DNA of 64,000 nt from contig NC_085881.1 of the NCBI RefSeq assembly GCF_035222275.1, positions 744,001-808,000 of the forward strand, given 5' to 3'. The notes beneath the pieces are model-generated. The model was given only the letters and a program-made list of their open reading frames with translations. It made no database searches and had not been told where the DNA came from. Shown here one piece after another: positions 11,263 to 21,282 of the stretch; position 1 is the stretch's first letter, and each line of letters opens with the position of its first letter. The DNA comes from Podospora bellae-mahoneyi. Its lineage: Eukaryota > Ascomycota > Sordariomycetes > Sordariales > Podosporaceae. A program made the translations under genes and the position numbers.

Positions 11263-12394
11263 ATGTCCATCCCCATCATCGACTCCCACATCCACCTCTG
11301 GAACGAAGCCGAAGCCCCCAGTCACAACTGGTACGCCTCAGACTCGCCCCTCGCAACCCGCCACTCCATTGCAGAGTACCGTGAAGCCACCAGCTCATCC
11401 GCCTCTCAGCTCTCAGGCTTCATTTACATTGAGGCCGACCGCAAAAATGACGACTCCAAGGACTGGTCAGAACCATTGAATGAGCTAGCTTGGATGCGTC
11501 GGATCATTGAGGGCAAGCCTCAGGAGGGTGAAGGCCATACTGCTGATAATGCCAAGCTATGTCTGGGAATCATTCCTTGGGCTCCTATTGCTTCTGGCTT
11601 GCCTAAGCTGAAGGAGTACATTGCTACTGTGGAGGAACAAGCTGGGGAGGCTGCTTGGGCAAAGGTGAAAGGTTTCCGGTATTTGTTGCAGGACAAGCCG
11701 AACAAGACAGGGTTGACAGAGGAGTTCATTGATGGGTTGAAGTTGCTGGGGGAGAAGGGCTGGGTATTTGATGCTGGCGTCGACCAGCATAGGAGAGGGA
11801 GGGTGCAGTTGGAGGAGCTGGTGGAGATTATTGACCGGGCTCATGATGGTGTGGAAGATGAAGACAAGAAGGTGGTGTTCATTATCAGTGAGTTTTGAAT
11901 GGGGAAGGGGCTGGCATCGAAGAATACTAACGGAGAGACAGATCATCTTTGCAAGCCCGACCTGACAATCATCAGTCAGACTGATCCGTCATTTATTGCT
12001 TGGTATGCTCATTTTCTTGATTCAGATGAATGACCAAATGACTGACCAGATAAATAGGAGGAGCGCCATGTTCACACTTGGAAAGTGCCGCCGCACTTAC
12101 ATGAAGCTGAGTGGGCTGTTTGAAGAAATGTCAGACTCACTGAAGACACAATCTGCTGAGCAAATCTTCTCGGCGATCCTGCCCTGGCTCGCCGTTGTTA
12201 TTGCTGCATTTGGCCCAGAGAGAATCATGTTTGGCAGCAACTGGCCGGTATGCACAGTTGGTGTTGGTGAGGAGGCTTGGAAGAAGTGGCACAAGATTGT
12301 CGACATGATGTGTGATATGGCGGGTCTCAGTCAAGAAGACCAGACTATGGTCTGGAGCGGGACAGCGAAGAAGGCGTATAACCTTGAGGGATAG
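11263..12394 (+). CDS. Amidohydrolase-2 family metal-dependent hydrolase
   Basis: Three exons (11263-11887, 11942-12002, 12058-12394) encode 340 aa. The start is a good context ATG (CAAAATGTC). The protein opens with the metal-binding motif IIDSHIHLW (His9, His11). It continues with a NHLCKPD motif made only by splicing exons 1 and 2, and ends with MFGSNWPV (about residues 287-293), the hallmark order of PF04909 TIM-barrel hydrolases of the lactonase/2-pyrone-4,6-dicarboxylate hydrolase type. The usual Asp of the last motif (GSDWP) is Asn290 here, which may alter metal use or catalysis. No signal peptide is seen, so it is probably cytosolic. The substrate cannot be told from sequence. Confidence 0.85.
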
Positions 12395-13041
12395 GTGAAC
12401 AAGGTGTCTTGCAACAGGAATTGCCTCACTTTGGTTCCCTAACTCGATTGGTGCAAGGGAATACGCAAGAGGGGGTTGGCTGAGAGGCAAGCAAATTGTT
12501 GTAGAAAAGTGCCTTTGAAGACATACTCGAGTCAGGCGGCATCGGGGCGTGAAGAGGCTTCCAGTTTAGTAAAAAGAAGGCTTAAATCGACGTTTGGCTT
12601 GGCTATGAAAAGAGAAATCCCTAGGAGGAGTACACATAATCATGCACACCACCAGTGGCTACAACCCATCTCTATGCCCAACACTAATACACAAAATTCC
12701 TGTTCCTGGCCAGATCGGCTCACCAAATCCGGGGATCGGTTATAACGTCTGCGGGGGAGGTTCATTCCCCACAATTCTCGACTCTTCCCCAAGTTCTTGG
12801 CGGTGCACGCACACATCTGCCATCGCTAAGCCGAGCCGAGGTTGATCTTGGGGACTCCCAGCCGAGCCATCGTCGGTGGGGATCCTCCAGAAGACAACAA
12901 CCACTTGTCTTTAAGGGATTAACAAGCATCTTCATCTTTAAACTATACACCGCGCTCTCTACTCTACTCTCTCGATCTTCACGACATTTGCAGTACACTT
13001 CAGTTCTCCTCGAAAGATCTTCCCAAGCCAAAACCGTCAAC
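12395..13041. other. Intergenic: amidohydrolase 3' flank and cytochrome b5 promoter/leader
   Basis: No gene. The last 130 nt are pyrimidine-rich (CTCTCTACTCTACTCTCTC at about 12953) and end in CAACATG, typical of a well-expressed ascomycete leader. Confidence 0.5.
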
Positions 13042-13360
13042 ATGTCTGCTCAAATCACCAAGGCCGAGGTTGCCCAGCACAAGGATGACAAGTCCATGTA
13101 TATTATCATTGACGACGGCGTCTACGAGATTGCCAGTATGTTTCTTCTTTGCGGTGACAGTACATAATGAAAGATGGTATGACTAATCGATTTCTTCTCT
13201 AGACTTTGTCAATGAGCACCCAGGCGGAGCCAAGATCCTCAAGCGCATGGCCGGCAAGGACGCGACGAAGCAGTTCTGGAAGTATCACTCCAAGGGCGTC
13301 ATGGAGAAGTGGGGAGCCAAGTTGAAAGTGGGCACGCTGAAGGAGGAGGCCAAGCTTTGA
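13042..13360 (+). CDS. Stand-alone cytochrome b5-like heme-binding protein
   Basis: Two exons (13042-13135, 13203-13360) encode 83 aa, with a 67-nt intron inside the heme-binding region. The EHPGG motif (His37) and a second axial His candidate (His60, FWKYHS) are spaced 23 residues apart, as in cytochrome b5 domains. The protein begins with [13 protein letters not shown], the usual N-terminal b5 strand and helix, and stops just after the fold; there is no C-terminal membrane anchor or partner domain. It is therefore likely a soluble electron carrier. The partner is unknown. Confidence 0.9.
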
Positions 13361-16335
13361 ATAACGGTTGGATGGATGATGGGTGGAAAGGAGGAGGGAG
13401 CGAATGATGGATACCATGACCGACCGCGCGCGCGTGTGTGTGTGCGACGATAGCGAAACGAATAATAGCGATGCGAATTCTTTTTTCGGAATTTGAATAT
13501 GGAATATATATTACTACACCAACATGGACCGCGAGGTGGCCCTTCAGACTGGACGGTTTGTGTGCTCTGGAGATTGCGCGATCGGTTGATCGATTGGTAC
13601 AATGGAAAAGCAGGAAGTATAGTGTACTTCCCTCCCTACATCTCGCGACAACCAGACAGATAACAAGTCGATATCACAAGCCCCTCCGGGTTTCTTCAGC
13701 TGTCACCCACGTTACTTCTGAACCCCCATTTGGGATTTCTTTTTTTGACCCCCAACGGCGAGGTGATGACCCCCACGAGTGTCAATGGCAGGTTGATCGG
13801 ATGTGGGCATTTGACGAACCCCCAACCTCTCCACGTTCTTGAAGTACAAGTTGTCGTTGGGTCTTTCCATATCCCACGTCAACCGTGCGCGTCGTGGGGA
13901 AATGGTGGAATTTCCCTCATGTTACACACCACGATACACAGATCTCTTTTTCTAGAAAACGAAGGATAGTGCTGTCATGGCCAAGACAAGACGAAATATG
14001 GGGGTTTTGGCAGGGAAGCTTCCAGCAACACGAGAAAAACACGAGAATTTGTTCGAGACATTTTGCGCACACATGACTCGCTTTAGAAGAGGAGAAGGTT
14101 TCGGAAGCCGGGAGATCGACCTTGTGTCAGTCTCAGAGGAAACAGCTGAAGAACAGCGGGAGTTTGTGCTACGGAAGGCTTTTGATGTCACTTTTTAAAG
14201 ACATATTTTCCGCGGCGACTTCCAGCATGCTTTTTACCTATCTTTTACATTTAACTCACCCGTCTTAGCTATTCCCGATGTGTTCAGGATGGGAAAAGAT
14301 AGGGAATTCGAAAGATGCCGATGACCAAGAGATGATAGAAAAGGACCCCCACGCTTTCTTTTTTTTTAATACCACCTGCGGCATGCGTCAATGTACAACT
14401 GATGCAACCTGTCGGCATCGGTCCCTTCGGCGGGCTTATGAAGTTCACGGTTGTCGGTGACCAAAAGAAGCCTTCCTGGGTCCGGTACCTGGTAGGTAGG
14501 TATCTTATCGGCATCGGGCGTGGGGAAACAAAGATGGGCATTTGAGGAACCGGAGGGGGGTGGGGAGATGTTATACTTGTTCTGATCTTGTAAGAGATGG
14601 AGGTTCTTTGAAGGGGGGAGGGGGAGGGGGTTTGGCCGTGTGCGGGGAGGTGGGATCCGAAGCTCCCGTTTTATGGGAGTTTGTAGGGTACCTAAGGTAG
14701 GTAGTCTACAGCCGCGGCCGCCGCGGTCTGCGCATTTTTCCCGATCGATCATACTGTACCTACATTAGGTATATGTGAGGTTGAAAGTTATGACGCTAGC
14801 GGCGCTTGAAGAGGGTGGTAGTGCTTGCATGCTCGTGTGCGGCTTACCTACAGCTTGCACTTCTGGTAGTTTGTCTCCACCTTATCTTGGGCTGATCTGT
14901 AGAATTCATGCTGAAGGGTCGCCGTCTTGAGTCAGGCTGATGTGCTGACAAGGGGTCTAGGAATAGGACGGGCATGAGATGTGCCGAGAATGGACACAGA
15001 GTAACTCGGCTGGTGAGGTTATCGATATCAGAGCACTACCTATCTCTTCGGGGGACTAAGAGTTGCGTGGATTACTGATACGAGATACGGCGACCGTTGA
15101 AGCTATTCTCTTTCACCCAAGGCCGTCATGATTGGAGGAGGCTCGATGTTACCTCCAAGACGGGCCGGTTGTGAGAATCTACCTTACCCCGGAGTGTTAA
15201 CTCATCTTGGGTCTTCTGTTGGCTGAAGAAATCGATGGATTCAACACAATTTTGCCTCCTTCGCCCCCCGAAAACCCTTGATAGGTCCATTTGAACCAAC
15301 TACCCTCTGGTTGGCTCACTCTTCACCAACATCAACCATTCAACTTTCTACCTGCAGCCCCGTCCTCTGTGATATGCCCACAGTAGACAGTCACCGCTCA
15401 CCAACCCCACAACTCATGTTACCTTCCCCGTATTTTCCCCCAGTTCCATCAACGACAATCACTTGTTCTGGGCCCTGGTCTGGTTTAGGTGAAGTGCTTG
15501 TGTGTGTAATGTGAACTTTCTCCTCGTTGGTCAATCTAAAAGAGTCCACAAACTCTCATTGGTGTCTCATTTTGCAAATTTGTCCAACCCCAGGTCTGAC
15601 TGAACCTTGCCACCACTCACACCAACAGAGTGAGAACTGAAGAAAGAGACCCGAGTTTGCCGCTCAACCTTGTTAGTGTTCTTCAACAGCGCGCACATGG
15701 ACCCTTTTATGCAAGATCATCACTGTCACCTTTGTTAGTGTATAGGTCCATCACAATCATATCACAGGTAGTCACGATCTTCTTTGACAGGTTAGGTAAG
15801 GCAGGTAGGTAAATAGTGAAGCTGCGTGTCAATTCAACTATTCCCTCTTAGGGAATGATCCCCCCTTCCTTGATAATAATACTAACAAGACAGACAACAA
15901 AAACAATTATCCCCAATTTCAGTCGAATAATCCCATGATCCCACCTTTGATAGGTATCCCGAATGTTTTTATGATCCAACTCCATGATTTGCTCACTTGA
16001 ATAGCATTTGCTTGCTTTGTATTCCCCATAATTCCCAAACCACCCAAAAAAACGCCGTGTGTGATAAGAGCAGACCGGAATGGTGGTAGTGTAAGTTGTT
16101 GTGAAAGTGAAGTATTGTTGTTGTTGTTGTTGTTGTTGCTGTTGTTGTTGTTGTTGCTGTTGTTGTTGTTGTTGTTGCTGTTGTTGTTGTTGTTGTTGTT
16201 GGTGCTGGTGGTGGTGTACAAAAAAAGTTGTAGTAAAAATAATTCCGCATCCGGTCTGCTCATCACCATCCCATCCATGAAATCAAGAAGCCATCAACGC
16301 CTTATCCGAAAGATGTAGTAAAGAGAGAAGGCTGT
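13361..16335. other. Gene-free stretch
   Basis: No supported gene. A GC palindrome with a NotI core lies at about 14711-14727 (CCGCGGCCGCCGCGG). A 73-codon plus ORF at 13977-14198 has no recognisable features. The 3' end of this stretch is the 3' region of the small gene at 16336-16569. Confidence 0.45.
16113..16204. repeat. (GTT)n trinucleotide microsatellite
   Basis: About 90 nt of GTT/TTG units with occasional GCT interruptions. It lies in the 3' flank of the small minus-strand gene, not in a coding frame. Confidence 0.9.
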
Positions 16336-16569
16336 TTAGCGACGGATGGACGCGGGCCAGTGGTCTCTGTAGCCGATGGGGGATGGTGGGGGGGCGGCCG
16401 GGACGGAGTAGTCGTTTTCTTGGATGTGGTGGATCGGGGTCACAAGCTGGTTGGACTTGGACTGGAGGGTAGCGTTGAGGCTGGCGAAGAGCTCTTGGGT
16501 GGTGATGAGGCCCAGAGGCTGGCGCGCGGCCGGGATGGGGATTGGAGCGGCGATCTGAGAGACAGGCAT
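16336..16569 (-). CDS. Small hypothetical protein, 77 aa
   Basis: A single-exon ORF from ATG 16569 (context CATAATGCC) to TAA. The product starts MPVSQIAAPIPIPAARQPLG, has a central amphipathic part (TTQELFASLNATLQSK) and a Pro-rich tail ending DHWPASIRR. No known domain, signal peptide or membrane segment is recognised. The case for a real gene rests on codon use with pyrimidine-ending codons, a good start context, and a typical transcript architecture upstream: a TATA-like box, then a long CA/CT-rich leader. Small, strongly transcribed proteins with such leaders are common in Sordariomycetes. Function unknown. Confidence 0.5.
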   Translation of the reverse strand: MPVSQIAAPIPIPAARQPLGLITTQELFASLNATLQSKSNQLVTPIHHIQENDYSVPAAPPPSPIGYRDHWPASIRR

Positions 16570-16592
16570 TATGCTTGTGTTGTGTGTGTGTG

Positions 16593-16642
<50 letters not shown>

Positions 16643-16884
16643 GATGAGGTGAGGGTTAAAGATCTTGATGGTCAGGAGTAGGGTAGTATGGAGGAGGTCT
16701 GATGGTCTTGATATGGCGGACTTGTTTGAAGGCAAGTGTGTTGAGACAAGCAAAGGGCAGGAAGAGCGACCAAGGCTTAGGTATTAATGTGTTTCTTGGA
16801 GATATCCTGTGTTGCTTGAGGTAGTGTAAGAAAAGAAACAGGAAAAGACAGCTAGGGAGTCCTGAGACCAACGGACTCTTTATG
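16570..16884 (-). promoter_or_regulatory. Leader and TATA-like promoter of the 77-aa gene, with (CA)n tract
   Basis: Read on the minus strand, a TACATAAAGAG sequence at about 16884-16870 is followed by a roughly 270-nt leader rich in CAA, CTC and CATC. Just before the ATG comes a (CA)n microsatellite (plus 16580-16641). No upstream ATG with a long frame is obvious. The transcription start is not known. Confidence 0.4.
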
Positions 16885-19800
16885 TAGCAGGCCCGGCCAG
16901 GGAAAAAAAAGCAAGAGACCAGACCGACCTGGCCTCTGGACAGGGAGCAAGGGAGCAGGGGAGAAGGCAGACAGGGGGGCCAGATTGATGAGAATTCTCG
17001 GGGCGGCTCCAGTGGGGAACTGTGGAATTCTGGGGAAGGTGGGATGGCTCCCACGGCTCCGTGGATGTACCTTGTACTTTTTCACGACAAAGAAAGCCCA
17101 AAGAAATCCAAAAGGTCCGAGATGTCTTGCCCGCGAGGGACGGGAACGGACATGTCAACCAGCCAGCAACATAAACAAAAAAAGCAAACACAAAAGAAGG
17201 GAGCAGAGTTTTCACCTCCAACCTCCTCTCTTTCGCCGTCTGTCTGTCCGTCTGCTGTTTGTTTGTTTTGCTGCTTTTTTTCCACATTCGTTGAGGTGGA
17301 ATGCTTTCAGCGTGTTCACCATTTCCTTGGGTACCCTATACAGCGACAGGGCTGCGCTGTTTGGGGGCCAACCCCCCAATGGTGAGATCGGATGACAAGG
17401 ACAAAAGGGGGCTGCTATGCTTGCCCTCTTTCCGAGCGTTCCATACCACAGCCGTCACCACCGAAGGCGTCAGTGTTTGGGAAAATGAGAGGACACGAGA
17501 CACAGCTAGCACACTGCCGACGACAGTCTAAAGTGGTGCCAAGGACCGGGTCTTCAGCCTGTCGTGGCCATGGTGTTTTTGCGGTTTCTTCGGAGCGAGT
17601 GAGAGCAGCAGTTGATGCGCCCTGTAAAATCTCTGTGGGGAGCCATGTTCAGAGTGGGGTGCAGACCTTGGAGGCACCGGAAATTCCGTCTGGGGTACAG
17701 CAGAGAGTGCGGTACATGGATGGGGAAATGTGGGGAAGACTTTTTTGACTCAGCTCCTTTTTTTTCTTTCCACTGTTGCCTCATCCTGTCCGTGACACGT
17801 TCCATCTTCCATTTTCCCCTTGCGGCGTGTACGAACCGACCGTGTCAGCCTGAGTGTGGTGCCACAGCTCACCGACCATTCTCTTTTTCCATCGCTCCAT
17901 GGATTTTCGCGGCACCTCGCTCCGACACTAACAAATCCTGCTGGCCACAGATTGGATTGGCGCGGCTTGAGCAGCTGGAACTTGCAATTGGATTTGGATC
18001 GCGATCAGCCGAAGACCCAAGCATGTTCCGACAGTTGGACAGTTGGGGGGGCGGCGCATGAACATGAACTCGGTCTCCACGGCGGTCGAACCTTTTTGAG
18101 GTCCCTCAGATTACACGACGACGCCGCCCACGTACCTATTTTCTGCTTTCTGTGGGTGATGAAGGCGGCGCAAGCAGGTCGGCACCAACGGTACCTTGTC
18201 AGCAAGCACACAGCATCCAGCACACGCATCCGTGGGGGTTATCCCTTTTGATCCCCCATCTGAGTCAGTTTCCTCTGGATCGGACACAATTCCAGTGGCC
18301 CTCTCGGAATGTTTACTCTCTCACTTCATCTGATGTCAAAGGCATGATGTTCTCATGGATGGCTTCATGCCGTTGCACTCGGCCGTTTCAAGAAAGCTTC
18401 TGGAACTCTGGAACTCTGGAACTCTGGAACCTCGGGGTGCCATTTCCAACCCTGTCAGGAAAATCGGCGCCGTTTGCCGGCTAGCGAACAGTGCTTCCCC
18501 GGGCGCGTGCTTGGCTCCCTTGGCTGGAGATTGCCCTGACCGCTTCCCCAGATTTTCCCGTCTCCCGGGAGCTACGCCAAGAGCAGCGATCTTCCCCCAA
18601 CAGAAGACTCTATTCCCACGTCTTGTCTGATCGCCGCGTCGTGGATCCACGCAGAGACGGCTTGTCATTTGACTTTGACCACCTTCGGCTGTTCTCGACC
18701 TCTGTTCCGTCAACTTCCTCCGGCTTCAGAAATGGATGGCCATGTGTCATGTTTTTTGCCTGTCAAAAGCAATCAATATCCTCCTCACCCATCCCTGGTC
18801 GATGTTGATCAAGGGGAGGGGGCTGGGGAAGAAGCAAATGCCGTATTAAACAACAGATTGCTCATATCTGATTCTTCACTTTGCCGTCAACACAGTACAA
18901 TTACTGACAATTAACAGACACATTGCTTTCAGCCCTCGTGACTTTTTGGCAGAATTCGGCGTAAATCACCCGGTTTTCCTCCTCGACTGCCACCGTCACG
19001 GCAAGCCTCACAAAAATATCTCTTCTTGCATTTATCATATCGCTTCCGCTACCAAGCAGTACAAGTTCCTGGACCTTCCTTCTAGGTCTGCCATCCGATC
19101 GCGTAATCCTGGCGTTCCATTGTGTCCACCATTTTTTTATGCTCCGTATATGTCTCCACTCACCGTACCAAGGTGAAGAATTCTTCACCGGTGTTACATT
19201 ACAAAGTTGTATTCCCTTCCTTCGAACCGAGGGCTCGGTGAGAAAAAATCAGGCCGCGGATGACGGAGCGGTCGGCAGGCAAGGCAGAAAGATAAGCGTT
19301 TTTGTTGACTTTTTGCCGGTAACGACTTAACAACAGGGGTGGTTGAGCCGCGGGAAAAAAGATAGTGGTGCCAGGGGAGTGGGAATTTCACATGGTAACG
19401 ACAACAGGAGCAGGTTTGTTGACTGTTTGAAGGACGGGAAGATGTCGCGGCGGTGATGTCACTTGTTTTCATCAGTCTGACAGCTGTGCTTTTGGGGAGA
19501 ACAAGGCCAATACACTCCTGACCGAGGCACAGCACTTCCTCTTGGCTCCGGCACTTGACACAACCTGTTCCTGACCGCTCACACCGATTACGATGCGCAT
19601 TATCGCCGAGTCCAGAATGGCATCGTAGGGCTATGCTCTGCAGCTTCGATGCGGCCATATGATTAGGCCAAATAGTGTGGGTTGGCTGGGTCGGGCCGAA
19701 GGCTTATGGGGCTTGGGAGAAGATGATGTTTCGTTTCAGATCCCCAACTCCAACGACTCTCCAAAAATGAAGTTGGGGGGATTGTGGCACAGCACACCCG

Positions 19801-21282
19801 ATTTCAACTCTAGACATGCAGAGGTCTTGATGGGAGATGCACGCCGGCACGTATAACAGAGGAAGATGGCCGAAACGGAGACCAGGTAGATGCCCGGCCC
19901 GGGCCTGTGGCCTTCCGGGAGTGGGATCGGGATTGGTGTGGTGCTGTGGCTGTCTGTGGAAGATATTGAAAGGCACGCCGACGCCGATCTGTGAGCTGCG
20001 CCGTCGGCCAGTCAACCCTTGATCACTTATTTACATCCCATATGTATACCGTATAGCCTCCATGTAGATAAGTTTATTAACCCAGTCTTTTAAACTGCTG
20101 ACCCTACATTTTTCTGTCCGCAATCCTAGCCTTTTCTGTCTATAATCCTAGCTTTTATTATCTGTTAACCTAGCTTTTGCTATCCATTTTCAGCTCAATT
20201 GCTGAAAAATATTATGGGATATCTACAAGACTCTTACGCATGCAATCATCTCATAAGCTATTAAGTATTATCGCCGATACTCTTTTCATTTTGACGGGAA
20301 CTCTAGGTCGGAGCAAGACTAAAAACATTTGCCGTAGTCTGGCCTTTCAATCCGGTTGGAGATACGACACAAAGAGTATCACGTATCTGAACACCATAGC
20401 CCTGCTTCATGCTTCATGTTGTTCGAGACTGGTATACTTAAGAGATAAAAATAGAGATCTATCTACGCATCTATTATGTATATACCGAAAAGGTCTTAAT
20501 GTCTATGTCTTCCTCCTCAAAAAGACCACAAATCACTATTATCACTCCAACAGTTGCTAACACACAACAGCTGCTAACACAAGCAAAGAGAAGAGAGCAA
20601 CCCGGCTATTGTCAAGGATAGATAAAGAGTAGTTCGCAATCCATATTATATCCGCAGCCGCACACCATCCCTTACCGGCCTCTACCTCTACATAACCCAA
20701 AAACCACCAGGCAAACCAAAACCCCAAGCACCCTCCCAGTCCAGTCCAACCCAACCACCACTCAATCAAACCCCTTACCCCCAAACAGTCGGGAAGTATC
20801 TTCCCGGGCCTGGCGCACAATCCACTCAACCAAGAACAATTCACGCCTGCTACCTAACCATCTAAAACAAGATAAAAGCAACATGACCAATAAAACACCC
20901 TTGGTATCCTTTCTCCGTGTAGACCATTTTGCAGCTATGCCCGAAAAGAAACCACGCCCCCAAATCCCTGAGCCATTCCCACGAGGTTGGCCGTCCCCCA
21001 TCACCTTTGGTCGATTTCTCGATCATTTCTACACAACCCACAACCCGCATGAACGAACAAGCAAAAGCCCAAGACAGAAGCCCATCCAGAGTTCATACCG
21101 AATGGATAGCCGGCTTGCATAAAAAAGGAATAATAACCAGGAGAACAGCCAAAGGGAGACGGCTCTCTTTGACGATCCTGAGGCTTCTTCCGAGTCTTTC
21201 TTCAGGGCTATCAAGCAAGGTAGGTAACTATCGGTATCCAAAGCGATTTGGTTGGGTGTTGCTGAGGCCGAGGAAAATATCC
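16885..21282. other. Gene-free stretch, 4.4 kb
   Basis: No coding region is supported despite several 100-150 codon frames with poor composition. An 8-bp tandem repeat (GAACTCTG, about 3.5 copies) lies at 18403-18430. From about 20030 the base composition turns AT-rich and short repeat units appear (listed separately). Confidence 0.45.
20040..20200. repeat. AT-rich short repeat cluster (family A units)
   Basis: A segment ATCCCATATGTATACC...CCTCCATGTAGAT (20036-20070) resembles segments at 44158-44236 and 44380-44479. It is followed by three units of about 22-24 nt, each CTGT(C/T)...AATCCTAGC(C)TTTT. Related units occur at 34.76, 35.31, 45.85, 51.9 and 52.9 kb. No coding capacity is seen. Confidence 0.4.

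Noticed and set aside
16061-16318. Poly-leucine frame and complementary poly-Asn/Thr frames
   Set aside because: Products of the (GTT)n microsatellite.
18398-18433. Heat-shock-element-like TTCTGGAACTCTGGAA array
   Set aside because: GAA triplets recur every 8 bp rather than 5 or 10 bp, so it is better described as a simple 8-bp tandem repeat; no nearby heat-shock gene.
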